NCBI GenBank assembly: GCA_963757115.1
Contig: CAVWQV010000015.1
Coordinates: 1 to 64,000, forward strand
Reading direction: 5' to 3'
DNA from: CAVWQV01 sp963757115
GTDB lineage: Bacteria; Pseudomonadota; Alphaproteobacteria; Acetobacterales; Acetobacteraceae
Length of the DNA: 64,000 nt
Shown here piece by piece: positions 45,434-55,077 of this stretch (the first letter of the stretch is position 1; each line of letters opens with the position of its first letter). The notes below the pieces were generated by a model. That model saw only the letters and a list, made by a program, of their open reading frames with translations, searched no databases and was not told where the DNA came from. The translations under genes and the position numbers were made by a program.

Positions 45434-46360
45434 ATGATTGTCGTGTTCGGCTCGGTCAATCTCGATCTCATCTTCCCGCTCGCCTCTCTGCCGAGTGCCG
45501 GTGATACCGTGATTGCGCCTTCCGTGCGCATCGAGCCGGGCGGCAAGGGGGCGAACCAGGCGCTCGCCGCGGCGCGCGACGGGGCGGCCGTAGTCATGGC
45601 GGGTGCGGTGGGACAGGATGTGTTGGCGCCCGGCGCGCTGAGCCACCTCCGGCAAGCGGGGGTCGATGTCTCGCGGGTGGTGGAGGTGTCCAACGATGTT
45701 ACCGGCTGCGCCGCGATCTTCGTTGACCGTGGCGGTAACAACGCCATCGGCGTCGGTTCCGGGGCCAACCGTTTCGCGCGGGCCGAACAGGTAGAGGACG
45801 CGCTGCTCGGCCCGGACACGACGCTGCTACTGCAAATGGAGACGGACGCGGGCGAGAACGCCGCACTAATCCGGCGCGCGCGGGCGCGCGGGGCGCGGGT
45901 GATCCTCAACCTCGCACCGGCAGGCGATCTCGCCAACGACGCACTGCGCGCAGTGGATTTGCTGCTCGTCAACGAGAACGAGGCGGATTGGCTGGGGCGC
46001 CGGTTGCGCTCCGGCTTGAACGCCCCCTCGCTCCAGTCGGCGCTCGGGGTCGACGTGGTCCGTACCCGCGGAGGTGAAGGGGCGGAGGTCGCTACCGCAT
46101 CGGGGTTCTATCGAGTGCCCGAGCTGCCAGTGGAGCCGCTCGACACAACGGCCGCGGGCGATTGCTTCGCTGGAGTGCTGGCGGCGGCGCTGGATGCTGG
46201 CGCAAGCCTGCTGGACGCGATGCATCGCGCCGCGGCTGCTGCCGGTGTGTGCTGCACCCGCCGCGGCACGCAGACGAGCATCCCCGTCCGGGGCGAGATC
46301 GACGCGGCCCTCCGCAACTACGATCCGTCTAGGTCAGGGACGGAAAGCGAAGAAGCCTAA
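45434..46360 (+). CDS. rbsK: Ribokinase-like PfkB family sugar kinase
   Basis: The 308-residue product starts at ATG 45434 behind GGAGGAG. It has FGSVNLDLIFPLASLPSAGDT and PGGKGANQALAAARDGA (PfkB signature 1), LNLAPAGDLA, LLVNENEADWLG and the C-terminal signature DTTAAGDCFAGVLAAAL with the catalytic Asp. The DTTAAGD variant also occurs in Escherichia coli ribokinase. It probably phosphorylates ribose, but nucleoside specificity cannot be excluded. A hairpin overlaps its stop. Confidence 0.87.
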   Translation: MIVVFGSVNLDLIFPLASLPSAGDTVIAPSVRIEPGGKGANQALAAARDGAAVVMAGAVGQDVLAPGALSHLRQAGVDVSRVVEVSNDVTGCAAIFVDRGGNNAIGVGSGANRFARAEQVEDALLGPDTTLLLQMETDAGENAALIRRARARGARVILNLAPAGDLANDALRAVDLLLVNENEADWLGRRLRSGLNAPSLQSALGVDVVRTRGGEGAEVATASGFYRVPELPVEPLDTTAAGDCFAGVLAAALDAGASLLDAMHRAAAAAGVCCTRRGTQTSIPVRGEIDAALRNYDPSRSGTESEEA

Positions 46361-46371
46361 CCTTTCCGTCC
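46338..46371. terminator. Hairpin at the end of the ribokinase gene
   Basis: GGACGGAAAG and CTTTCCGTCC form a perfect 10-base stem around 14 bases, overlapping the kinase stop codon and facing the convergent mrp gene. It is a plausible terminator. Confidence 0.55.
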
Positions 46372-46443
46372 GACCGCTCATGGCTTCGGCGGCTTCCCGC
46401 CGCAGCCAGGTCACGCCCGTGGTCCAGACCTGTCCTAACTCGC

Positions 46444-47586
46444 CTATTCGACCACGATGCGCGGCCCCGATGACGGGGCGCGGCCGGAGACCACCTCCCA
46501 AACGCGGCGGGCGATCGCATCGAAGGCGCGGGCGCCATCGCTGTCCGGGGCGGCGGCCGTGATCGGTGTGCCGGCGTCGCCCGCCGTGCGCACGTCGAGC
46601 AGCAGCGGCACTTCGCCCAGGAACGCGGCGCCGAGCCGGTGCGCCTCGTGACGCGCCCCGCCGTGGCCGAAGATCTCGGCGCGGTGGCCACAATTGGGGC
46701 AGCAGAACACGCTCATGTTCTCGACCAGCCCAAGCACGGGGACGCGCACCTTCTCGAACATGCGCACCCCGCGGCGTGCGTCGATCAGGGCGATGTCCTG
46801 CGGCGTGGAAACGATAACCGCCCCGGTCAGCGCCACGCGCTGCGACAAAGTCAGCTGGGCATCGCCGGTGCCCGGAGGCATGTCCACGATCAATACGTCG
46901 AGCGCGCCCCAATCGACGTCCCGCATCATCTGCTCGAGCGCCCCCATCACCATGGGGCCGCGCCAGATCATCGGCGTTTCCTCCTCGACGAGGAAGCCGA
47001 TGGACATCGCCCTGAGGCCCCAGGCTTCGATCGGCTGCATCCGACCGCCGCGCACCGGCGGTTTGCGGTTAAGGCCCAGCATGCGGGGCAGGCTCGGCCC
47101 GTAGATATCGGCGTCAAGCAGCCCGGTGCGGCGGCCTTGCCGAGCCAGCGATACGGCTAGGTTCACCGCCACCGTCGACTTGCCGACGCCTCCCTTGCCC
47201 GATGCCACGGCGACAATCGCGCCCACCTCTGGAAGCAGCAAAGCCTGGGGTGCGGCCGCTCCGCCCCGCGCGGACGCGGGGCCACGGGGAGGTGGGTGCG
47301 GGGCCGGGGAACGCGTCGGGGCGGTTGCCGGAGTCTGCGTGGTCAGCACCACGGCCGCGTTCATCACCCCCGGCGTTCTCGCCAAAGCGGCCTCGGCGGC
47401 GCGGCGCACGGGTTCCATCGACGCCGCACGGGCGCGCTCGGTCAGCAAGGAAACATGCACGAGTCCACCTCGCGCCTCGACGCTCTCCACCAAGCCGGCT
47501 GCGATGATGTCGCTGCCGGAAACGGGGTCATGGACGGTGCGCAGAACGTCGCGCAGCCGGTCCTCGGTCGGGGGCGGCTCGGGCAT
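46444..47586 (-). CDS. mrp: Mrp/ApbC-type iron-sulfur carrier ATPase
   Basis: From ATG 47586 the product is 380 residues. A MIP18-like N-terminal domain (RLRDVLRTVHDPVSGSDIIAAGLVE) precedes the P-loop VASGKGGVGKSTVAVNLA with the deviant Walker A. Walker B is VLIVDMPPGTGDAQLTLSQ, and the CxxC of VFCCPNCGH binds the bridging cluster. It delivers Fe-S clusters to apoproteins. A Pro/Ala-rich linker (APTRSPAPHPPPRG) joins the two domains. It diverges from hflK. Confidence 0.93.
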   Translation of the reverse strand: MPEPPPTEDRLRDVLRTVHDPVSGSDIIAAGLVESVEARGGLVHVSLLTERARAASMEPVRRAAEAALARTPGVMNAAVVLTTQTPATAPTRSPAPHPPPRGPASARGGAAAPQALLLPEVGAIVAVASGKGGVGKSTVAVNLAVSLARQGRRTGLLDADIYGPSLPRMLGLNRKPPVRGGRMQPIEAWGLRAMSIGFLVEEETPMIWRGPMVMGALEQMMRDVDWGALDVLIVDMPPGTGDAQLTLSQRVALTGAVIVSTPQDIALIDARRGVRMFEKVRVPVLGLVENMSVFCCPNCGHRAEIFGHGGARHEAHRLGAAFLGEVPLLLDVRTAGDAGTPITAAAPDSDGARAFDAIARRVWEVVSGRAPSSGPRIVVE

Positions 47587-47713
47587 CGCTTGCAAACCTT
47601 CTGTTCTGAGAGGAAAACGCCGTCGCCGAAGGTGACGGACGCCCGTTGCGCTCGATATGGCGCATCGACCCCGATCCGCCAACGGCGTCCCCGCGCAGGA
47701 GAGCCGACCAACC

Positions 47714-48874
47714 ATGTCATCGAGCAACGGCCCCCGGGTCTGGCCATCCGGCCCGTCCGGGCCGAATCCCTGGGGCTCGCCCGGCGGATCGGGCGGACGT
47801 GGCTCCGGATCGGGCGGCAACGGAGGGCGACGGCCGGGCGGCCCGTGGGGCGGCGGCCCCGGCGGGTTCCGCGGGCCCGGACAGGTTCCGGACCTCGAGC
47901 AGCTGATCGCCCGCGCCCAGGCGTTCATCCGCCGCATCCTGCCGGGCGGCGGCGGCGGTGGCGGGGCGTTCGGTGGCGCGCGCGGATTGGCGTTGGCGTT
48001 TGCGGCCCTGGTCGCGGTCTGGCTCGCGAGCGGGTTCTATCGAGTGCAGCCGGACGAGCAGGGCGTGGTGCTCCGCTTCGGCGCTTTCGTCCGCACGGCT
48101 CTCCCAGGACTTAATTACCACATCCCCTGGCCGGTCGAGTCGGTGCTCCGCCCGGCAGTGACGCGCATCAATCGCATCGAGATCGGCTACGGCTCCGGCA
48201 CCGGGGGGGTCGGCGACACCACGGTGCGCGAGGTGCCGGAAGAAAGCCTGATGCTGACCGGCGACGAGAACATCATCGACATCAACTTCGCGGTTTTCTG
48301 GCGCGTCCGGGACGCGGTCTCCTACCTGTTCGACGTGCGTAGTCCTTCCCTGGTCATCAAGGCGGTCGCGGAAAGCGCCATGCGGGAGGTGATCGGCCGC
48401 ACGCCGATCCAACCGGCGCTCACCGAAGCGCGGGCGCGCATCGAGATGGAAGTGACGCAGGAGATGCAGACGGTGCTCGACTCGTATCGGGCGGGCGTGG
48501 AGATCACCCAGGTGCAGCTGCAAAAGGTCGATCCGCCAGGCGCCGTGATCGACAGCTTCCGCGACGTGCAACGTGCCAATACCGACGCCGACCGGATGCG
48601 CAACGAGGCAGAAGGCTACCGCAATGACATCGTGCCGCGAGCCCGTGGCGACGCCGCCCGCATCACGGCCGAGGCGGACGGGGCACGACAGGCTTCCATC
48701 GCCGAGGCGACCGGGCAAACGCAGCGTTTCACCAGCGTGCTGACGGCCTATAACGCCGCAAAGGACATCACGGTGCGACGCATGTACCTGGAAACCATGC
48801 AGGACGTGTTGAGCCGCTCGCCGACTCTGGTGGTAGACGACACTCTAAGGGCTTGGTTCCTTTCCTACCCTTGA
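47714..48874 (+). CDS. hflK: FtsH protease modulator HflK
   Basis: From ATG 47714 the product is 386 residues. A Gly/Pro-rich cytoplasmic N terminus (SGSGGNGGRRPGG) leads to one membrane helix (LALAFAALVAVWLASGFY). The SPFH/band-7 domain has EQGVVLRFGAFVRTALPGLNYHIPWPVE, LTGDENIIDINFAVFWRV and PPGAVIDSFRDVQRANTDADRMRNEAEGYRNDI. HflK and HflC form a large periplasm-facing complex that encloses FtsH. The next gene is hflC, 82 bases on. Confidence 0.94.
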   Translation: MSSSNGPRVWPSGPSGPNPWGSPGGSGGRGSGSGGNGGRRPGGPWGGGPGGFRGPGQVPDLEQLIARAQAFIRRILPGGGGGGGAFGGARGLALAFAALVAVWLASGFYRVQPDEQGVVLRFGAFVRTALPGLNYHIPWPVESVLRPAVTRINRIEIGYGSGTGGVGDTTVREVPEESLMLTGDENIIDINFAVFWRVRDAVSYLFDVRSPSLVIKAVAESAMREVIGRTPIQPALTEARARIEMEVTQEMQTVLDSYRAGVEITQVQLQKVDPPGAVIDSFRDVQRANTDADRMRNEAEGYRNDIVPRARGDAARITAEADGARQASIAEATGQTQRFTSVLTAYNAAKDITVRRMYLETMQDVLSRSPTLVVDDTLRAWFLSYP

Positions 48875-48956
48875 ATCCGCCCGAACGTGCGGTGCCCGCA
48901 GCGCCCGCCCCGTCAACGCCGCAGGCCGGGAGCTCGGACAAAACCGGAGCGGCCCG

Positions 48957-49836
48957 ATGAGCCGCCCCGCAATCGCGGGTGCCGCTGCGCTCATCGTCTT
49001 GGCGGTGCTCGCCTTGGCCAGCCTGTTCACCGTTGACCCGACCGAGCAGGTGCTCATCACGCAGCTCGGGCAGCCGGTACGGGTGGTCGAAAAGCCGGGG
49101 CTGCACGTGCGCATTCCATTCGTGCAGACCTTGATCCCGTTCAGCCGGCGGCTGCTGATCTTTGAGCTGCCAAGCCAAGAGGTGATACTGGGCGAGCAAC
49201 GACGGCTGATTGTGGACAGCTTCACGATGTTCCGCATCACCGACCCGCTGCGCTTTTATCAGGCGGTCGGCCCCGACCTCGCCGGCGTCGAGGGGCGGCT
49301 CAATTCCGTCGGCTCCTCCGCCCTGCGGCGGGTGCTCGGCAACCGCAAGTTGCTGGACGTGCTGTCGGCTGCCCGTGCCGACATCATGGCGAGCATCCGC
49401 GACCAGGTGAACCAGGAAATGCAGGGCTTCGGGATCGCCGTCGAGGACGTGCGCATTCGCCGGGCCGATCTCCCGGAGGAGAATACGCAGGCGATCCTGT
49501 CGCGAATGCAGTCCGAGCGCGAGCGCGTCGCGCGGCAGGCGCGCGCGGAAGGTGCGGAAGCCTCAGCTCGCATCCGTGCCAACGCCGAGCGGGATCGAAC
49601 GGTGCTGCTTGCCGAGGCGCGGGCGACCGCTGACAAGCTGCGTGGCGAGGGAGAGGAACGGGCCAGCCGGATCTATGCGCAAGCCTATACGCAGGACCCG
49701 GGGTTCTTCGAGTACTTGGCGCACAATGCAGGCCTACCGGGACGCGTTCGGAAGCGGAAACGCCCGTTTGGTGTTGACCCCGGACAGCCCGTTCCTCAAG
49801 TTGTTCCAGTCTGCGCCGACGCCCGCCACTCCGTGA
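48957..49836 (+). CDS. hflC: FtsH protease modulator HflC, frameshifted
   Basis: A membrane helix (IAGAAALIVLAVLALASLF) is followed by the band-7 domain: VDPTEQVLITQLGQPVRVVEKPGLHVRIPFVQ, LGNRKLLDVLSAARADIM, GIAVEDVRIRRADLPEEN and the helical YAQAYTQDPGFFEYL. After a frame change near 49720 it ends with MQAYRDAFGSGNARLVLTPD and SPFLKLF, the conserved HflC C terminus. The restored length is about 293 residues, normal. The uncorrected frame runs to 49946 with unrelated sequence. It works with HflK. Confidence 0.92.
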
Positions 49837-49948
49837 TCGGTCGGGCGCATTGCGGCAGCGTGCGCGCAGGCCATATCACACCTGCCGACCGAGCAGTGCT
49901 CGCGGCTCCGCCGATCGTTCGTGCGCCGGCCTCCAGGAAAGCTTGACC

Positions 49949-51494
49949 ATGGTCCAGACCCCTCTTCGATCCGTCCGCGCCGCCGCGCTCGCCTTTTCCG
50001 CGCTGGTCGCCGTGCCGCTCGCGGCCGCTGTGCCACTTCAATCGGCCGAGGCACGCGGCGCGCCCGACAGCTTCGCCGACCTTGCCCAGCAGTTGCTGCC
50101 AGCGGTGGTGAACATCTCGTCGTCCACCTCGATGCAGGTGGCGCGCGGGAACGGACCGGAGATCCCGCTGTTCCCGCCGGGCTCTCCCTTTGAGCAGTTC
50201 TTCAAGGATTTCCTCGACCGCAATCATCCGGGCGGACGCCCCGGCGGCCCGCGCGGCGACCAGGGGCCCCCGTCGCCGGAGCGCAAGATGCAGTCGCTCG
50301 GCTCCGGCTTCATCGTCGACCCGTCGGGCTTGATCGTGACCAACAATCACGTGATCGACGGTGCCGACGAGATCACCGTCACCCTCCAGGACAACACCTC
50401 ACTCAAAGCGACCTTGATCGGCAAGGACGAGCGGGTCGATGTCGCGCTACTGCGGGTGAAGTCCGACCACCCTCTACCCTCCGTCAAGTTCGGCGACAGC
50501 GACGCGGAGCGCGTCGGCGATTGGGTGCTGGCCATCGGCAACCCGTTCGGCCTCGGGGGGTCCGTCACCGCCGGCATCGTGTCCGCGCGCGGCCGTGACA
50601 TCCGCCAGGGTCCGTACGACGACTTCATCCAGACCGACGCCGCGATCAACCGTGGCAACTCCGGCGGCCCGCTGTTCAACATGAACGGCGACGTCATCGG
50701 CATCAACACGGCCATCTATTCGCCTTCGGGCGGCTCCATCGGGATCGGCTTTTCGATCCCGGCCAACATGGCAAAGAACGTGGTGGCCCAGCTCAAGGAT
50801 TACGGGCATGCCCGGCGCGGCTGGCTTGGCGTGCGGATCCAGCAGGTGACGCCCGACATCGCCGAAAGCCTCGGCCTGCACGACAGTAGCGGCGCCATGG
50901 TTGCCGGAGTTAATGACGGCGGGCCGGCGGACAAGGCAAAGATCCGTAATGGCGACATCATCCTCAAATTCAATAATCAGGATGTGAAGGAGATGCGGTC
51001 GCTGCCGCGCATCGTCGCCGAGACGGTGATTGGCCAGGACGGTCCCCGTGACGGTCTGGCGGGACGGGCACGAGCAGACGGTGCAAGCCAAGGTCGGCGA
51101 ACTGCCCGAGGACCAGCAACAGGTGGCGGCCGCCGACAGCAAGGCGCCGGCCACGCCCAGCGCCCGGCCGGTGGAGATTTCCGGGCTTGGGCTCAAGCTT
51201 TCACCCATCGACCAGGCGGCGCGCGACAAATATCAGCTCGGTGACGACCAGAAGGGCGTGGTTATTACCGACGTGGCGCCGAACGGGACCGCCGGCGATC
51301 GCGGGGTAAAGCCAGGCGACGTCATCGTTGAGGTGCAGCAGCAGCCGGTGAACTCGCCGGCCGACGTGCAGGCTCGCGTCGACACCGTGCGCAAGCAGAA
51401 CCGCAAGTCCGTGCTCATGCTCATTCAAAGCCAGGACGGGCGGCGCTGGGTGCCGCTGCCACTGTCGGACGCAAGCGGGCCTAACCCGGGCTGA
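49949..51494 (+). CDS. degP: DegP/HtrA-type periplasmic serine protease, frameshifted
   Basis: A signal peptide (VAVPLAAAVPLQSAEA) precedes the trypsin-like domain with the triad in LIVTNNHVIDG (His), ERVDVALLRV (Asp) and INRGNSGGPLFN (Ser). PDZ1 has RRGWLGVRIQQVTPDIAESLGL and ADKAKIRNGDIILKFNNQ. The frame changes near 51036 (VIGQ/TVPVTVWRDG). PDZ2 has LSPIDQAARDKYQLGD and GDRGVKPGDVIVEVQQQPV. The restored length is about 515 residues. It degrades or refolds damaged envelope proteins. The hflK-hflC-degP order is common in Alphaproteobacteria. Confidence 0.93.
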
Positions 51495-51648
51495 GTGTTG
51501 GCCGCGGCTCGCGGATTATCCTAAGCGGGGCGGCCGAGCGTGGGAGCTCCGCCGCTCCGGTCAGCCGCTGTGCCCGCATTCGAATCTCGCATTCCGAGTG
51601 CGCCTCCTGCGACGCTGCCGAGCACCTCGCGCTACTTCCCGCAGCCGG

Positions 51649-51897
51649 TCAGTTGTAGCCGAAGAAGCGCCTCGGCTCCTCCCCGGGCGAGTTGTAGGTT
51701 GCGTACGGGTCGCCGAACCCGGCAGGCAGGCCAGGATCGCTGATATACGAATCCATGTCAGCTTCCGAGGCGTGCGAAGCGACCGGGGTTTGACCGCTAC
51801 CCGGCCCGGTGATGCCGAGCTGCTTGGGCGTATAGCCGCAGCCGCCGACGGCCAGTGCCAGACCGGACAGAGCAAAGAGCAAGCGAGGGCGGAGCAT
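51649..51897 (-). CDS. Small lipoprotein of unknown function
   Basis: The 82-residue product from ATG 51897 has a signal peptide with lipobox LAVGGC. The mature part is short (GYTPKQLGITGPGSGQTP, then SDPGLPAGFGDPYATYNSPGEEPRRFFGYN), probably disordered. Similar proteins in Acetobacteraceae-like genomes are uncharacterised. The gene lies 68 bases after another lipoprotein gene on the same strand, and the two may be co-transcribed. Confidence 0.7.
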   Translation of the reverse strand: MLRPRLLFALSGLALAVGGCGYTPKQLGITGPGSGQTPVASHASEADMDSYISDPGLPAGFGDPYATYNSPGEEPRRFFGYN

Positions 51898-51965
51898 AGG
51901 TTGTCCTAAACGCGAACACCGTATCCTGCCCCCGATCGACCCCGCCTCCAAGCGGCCCGCAGACC

Positions 51966-52220
51966 CTAGTAGTAATCCCGGCGGGGCGGCGGCGTCGGGG
52001 TGGTCAGATACCCGGTTCCCGCACCCAGGGCGGCACCGGTGAGGCCCCCGATCGCGGCACCCTTTCCGCCGCCCGCGAGGGCACCGATGCCGGCGCCTGC
52101 TCCGCCGCCGATCAGGCCGCCGCCAACCGCGCGCTGACCCGGACTGTAAGGGTCGCTGCAGCCGGCGGTACCGAGCCCGAGGCCGGCCAATACAACAATG
52201 GCGGTGACCTTGGGAGACAT
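51966..52220 (-). CDS. Glycine-zipper lipoprotein
   Basis: From ATG 52220, behind AGGAGG, the product is 84 residues with lipobox LGTAGC. The mature part is a glycine-zipper membrane hairpin (GGGLIGGGAGAGIGALAGGG, GAAIGGLTGAALGAGTGYL) followed by a basic, proline-rich tail. The pattern matches OmpA-family/SlyB-like YMGG-type outer-membrane lipoproteins. A stress or envelope role is typical for the family. Confidence 0.82.
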   Translation of the reverse strand: MSPKVTAIVVLAGLGLGTAGCSDPYSPGQRAVGGGLIGGGAGAGIGALAGGGKGAAIGGLTGAALGAGTGYLTTPTPPPRRDYY

Positions 52221-52302
52221 GTCAGATCCTCCTCTCATCGGGCGGAATCCGCTGCTTCAGCGGCTCCGGGTGGCGCAAGAACATCGATCGAGCGAAGCGG
52301 CC

Positions 52303-52469
52303 TTATTGCCGCGCATTGCGGCAAAACAACGCCGCCCAGCCGCGTTCGTTGAACGCGGTTTCGGTCTTTTCCGGCGCATTGTGATACGCGAAACGCGCCG
52401 GGAAGCCTGAGAACCAGATGCCGCCGATCTCGCCGGTCGGCAGTTCGGCGCCGTCGGGGCCAAGGCCCT
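52303..52469 (-). pseudogene. Relic of an AMP-dependent acyl-CoA ligase
   Basis: In one minus-strand frame, bounded by stops, 55 codons read GLGPDGAELPTGEIGGIWF, then SGFPARFAYHNAPEKTETAF and NERGWAALF. This is the A6-A7 region of ANL ligases (GEIG...YHN-PEKT--AF--RGW), normally followed by TLGDxGY, which is missing. Nothing before or after belongs to a ligase, so this is an isolated decayed fragment in the 355-base gap upstream of mreB. The gap otherwise holds one palindrome (52485-52501) and nothing else that I see. Confidence 0.65.
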
Positions 52470-52575
52470 TCCGGCAAATTCATGGCAGTTTGCGAAACTG
52501 CAACGTTTGTGGACGTACGATAGCGCGCCGGGCTAAGCCGTCCGCCTTCCGCGGCATCGCGAAGGTTACCAGCGT

Positions 52576-53619
52576 ATGTTTGCACGGTTGCTCGGCGTCA
52601 TGTCCGCCGATATGGCGATCGACCTCGGCACTGCCAACACGCTGGTCTACGTCAAGGGGCGGGGCATCGTGCTCGCCGAGCCGAGCGTGGTCGCGATCGC
52701 CGATGTTCGGGGCAAGAAGCAGGTCATCGCCGTCGGCGACGAAGCCAAACTGATGCTCGGCCGCACCCCGGGGAACATCCACGCCATCCGCCCGCTCCGC
52801 GACGGAGTGATTGCAGACTTCGAGGTGGCGGAAGAGATGATCAAGCATTTCATCCGCAAAGTGCACAATCGGCGGGGGTTCGCCTCGCCCATGATCGTCG
52901 TGTGCGTGCCGTCCGGATCAACCGCGGTCGAGCGGCGCGCCATCCAGGAGAGCGCTGAGAGCGCGGGGGCAAGGAAGGTCCTGCTGATCGAAGAGCCGAT
53001 GGCTGCCGCGATCGGCGCCGGGCTGCCCGTGACTGAGCCGTCCGGCTCGATGGTGGTCGATGTCGGCGGCGGCACCACGGAGGTCGCCGTGATCTCGCTG
53101 GGCGGGATCGTGTTCGCCCGGAGCGTCCGGGTCGGTGGTGACAAAATGGACGAGGCCATCATCAGCTACGTCCGGCGCAACCATAACCTGCTGATCGGGG
53201 AGCCCTCCGCCGAGCGGATCAAGATGGAAATCGGAGCCGCTTGTCCCCCGGACGATGAGACGGAGGGGCCGTGTCGGGAGGTCAAGGGGCGCGACCTGAT
53301 GACCGGGGTGCCGCGCGAGATCCTGGTCAGCCAGCGGCAGATCGCCGAAAGCATGGCCGATCCCATCGGTCAGATCATCGACGCGGTGAAGGTGGCGCTG
53401 GAGAATACGCCGCCGGAGCTCGCCGCCGACATTGTTGACAAAGGCATCGTATTGACCGGGGGCGGCGCGCTATTGTTCCGGCTCGATCAGGTTTTACGCG
53501 ACGCAACCGGTTTACCGGTCGGGATCGCCGAGGAGCCATTGCAATGCGTCGCCCTCGGCACCGGCCGGGCGCTCGAGGAGCTGAAGCGGCTGCGCAACGT
53601 ACTTACGTCTATGTATTGA
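52576..53619 (+). CDS. mreB: Rod shape-determining actin MreB
   Basis: The 347-residue actin homologue has the phosphate-1 motif AIDLGTANTLVYVKGRGIV, LGRTPGNIHAIRPLRDGVIADFEVAEEMIKHF, VVCVPSGSTAVERRAI, the phosphate-2 motif SMVVDVGGGTTEVAVISLGG and the adenosine motif KGIVLTGGGALLF. It forms membrane filaments that guide lateral cell-wall synthesis. It heads mreB-mreC-mreD-mrdA-rodA. Presence implies a rod-shaped cell. The frame is intact. Confidence 0.97.
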   Translation: MFARLLGVMSADMAIDLGTANTLVYVKGRGIVLAEPSVVAIADVRGKKQVIAVGDEAKLMLGRTPGNIHAIRPLRDGVIADFEVAEEMIKHFIRKVHNRRGFASPMIVVCVPSGSTAVERRAIQESAESAGARKVLLIEEPMAAAIGAGLPVTEPSGSMVVDVGGGTTEVAVISLGGIVFARSVRVGGDKMDEAIISYVRRNHNLLIGEPSAERIKMEIGAACPPDDETEGPCREVKGRDLMTGVPREILVSQRQIAESMADPIGQIIDAVKVALENTPPELAADIVDKGIVLTGGGALLFRLDQVLRDATGLPVGIAEEPLQCVALGTGRALEELKRLRNVLTSMY

Positions 53620-53660
53620 ACTCGGCTATTTGCGCCCGGGAAGGGCGGGGTGGGCCCCAC

Positions 53661-54521
53661 GTGATCCGGCTGTCGATCGCGACACGCCAGGCCTTGTCGA
53701 AGCTGACGCTGCCGGTGCTCTGCATGGCGGCGTTCGGCTTGATGCTGCTTGGCAAGGCGGACGCCCTGCTCGCCGAACGCGCGCGCACCGGGCTTGCCGA
53801 CGCGCTCGCCCCGATCTACGCGGCGCTGGCCGGGCCGCTCGCGCGGCTTCGGGACACCCTCGCCGACGCGGACGACCTGGTCGCCGTTCGCGCCGAGAAC
53901 GCCCGGCTGCGCGATGAGAACGACCGCCTGCGGCGCTGGCAGTCCGTGGCGCTGGCGCTCGACGCCGAAAACCAGCGGCTGCACGCCAACCTCAACTGGA
54001 TTCCTGACCCGGCCGCCTCCTACGTGACCGCCCGCGTGGTGAACGAAGCGGGTGGGGTTTACGCGCGCGCCGTGCTGGTTTCGCTTGGTCCGCGGCACAC
54101 CATCGCCAAGGGCGAAATCGCGCTCGACGAGCGCGGGCTGGTCGGCCGCGTGACGGAGGTGGGCGCCCGAACCGCTCGGGTCCTGCTCCTGACCGACCTC
54201 AACAGCCGCGTTCCGGTGATCCTTGAGAGCAGCCGGGGTAGAGCGATCCTCGCCGGCACCAACGGGGACCGGCCCCGGCTGCTGGACTGGACCGAAGGGA
54301 GCCCGCCCGCGGAGGGCGAGCGGGTCGTGACCAGCGCCGAGGCCAACGTGTTTCCCGCCAATCTCCCGGTGGGGGTGGTCCACTACAATGCCGCCCATGT
54401 GCCGGAGGTGGTGCCGGCGGCAGAGCTCGGGCGGCTGGAGATCGTGCGCATCTTCGACTACGGCCAGGGCGGCATGGTACCGCCCGAAGCGGCAGCGCGG
54501 CCCGGGCCCAGGGTACGCTGA
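53661..54521 (+). CDS. mreC: Rod shape-determining protein MreC
   Basis: The product probably starts at GTG 53661 (VIRLSIATRQALSKL), 286 residues; the longer open frame upstream overlaps mreB. An N-terminal membrane helix (LTLPVLCMAAFGLMLLG) is followed by a coiled coil (LVAVRAENARLRDENDRLRRW) and the MreC beta domain with ARVVNEAGG, LGPRHTIAKGEIALDERGLVGRVTEVG and TNGDRPRLLDWTEG. It links MreB to PBP2 in the periplasm. Confidence 0.92.
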   Translation: MIRLSIATRQALSKLTLPVLCMAAFGLMLLGKADALLAERARTGLADALAPIYAALAGPLARLRDTLADADDLVAVRAENARLRDENDRLRRWQSVALALDAENQRLHANLNWIPDPAASYVTARVVNEAGGVYARAVLVSLGPRHTIAKGEIALDERGLVGRVTEVGARTARVLLLTDLNSRVPVILESSRGRAILAGTNGDRPRLLDWTEGSPPAEGERVVTSAEANVFPANLPVGVVHYNAAHVPEVVPAAELGRLEIVRIFDYGQGGMVPPEAAARPGPRVR

Positions 54522-54522
54522 C

Positions 54523-55077
54523 ATGGAGCGCGCCGCCCGCGCCCCGGTCATCCACCCGCGCCCGTCCATCGGCCGCCGCCTCGATCGGGCGGCGCGGGGG
54601 AGCTTCCCCGCTGGCAGCACCGTGCTGCTCATGCTGGCCGCAACTGCGCCCTGGGGCTTGGCAAAGCAGGCCGCCCTGCTTCCCGCCGTAACGCTCGGCT
54701 CCGTGTGGTTCTGGTCGCTGCGCTATCCGTCCGCCCTGTCCCCGGTGCTCGTCTTCGCGGTCGGCGTTCTGTGGGACTTGCTCGGCTACACGCCGCTCGG
54801 TGCCGGGGTGCTGACCTTGCTGATGGTTCAAGGATTGGCCGGGCGCGCCCGCCGCACGCTCCGCTCCGAACGCCTGCTGTTAGAGTGGCCAGCATTCGGA
54901 GCCGTGGCCCTCGGCGCCGCGCTACTGGGCTGGTCGCTGATCTCGGGCCTCCAATGGCGCGCCGTTCCGCTGCCGCCAGCCCTGTTCCAGTGCGCGCTCA
55001 CCGTCGCCGTCTATCCCGCTTTGCGGGCATTGCTCGGCGGCGCGCACGGCTCGTTCGCCGCGCCGGAGCGCGCCTGA
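54523..55077 (+). CDS. mreD: Rod shape-determining protein MreD
   Basis: From ATG 54523 the product is 184 residues with five or six membrane helices (STVLLMLAATAPWGLAKQA, VLVFAVGVLWDLLGYTPLGAG, FGAVALGAALLGWSLI). The GVLWDLLGYTPLG segment is the MreD signature. Sequence conservation in this family is low, so synteny between mreC and mrdA supports the call. The stop overlaps the mrdA start (TGATG). Confidence 0.88.
   Translation: MERAARAPVIHPRPSIGRRLDRAARGSFPAGSTVLLMLAATAPWGLAKQAALLPAVTLGSVWFWSLRYPSALSPVLVFAVGVLWDLLGYTPLGAGVLTLLMVQGLAGRARRTLRSERLLLEWPAFGAVALGAALLGWSLISGLQWRAVPLPPALFQCALTVAVYPALRALLGGAHGSFAAPERA

Noticed and set aside
45434..46360. DTTAAGD instead of DTTGAGD in the sugar-kinase active site
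   Set aside because: The same Ala variant is found in characterised ribokinases, so it is not unusual.
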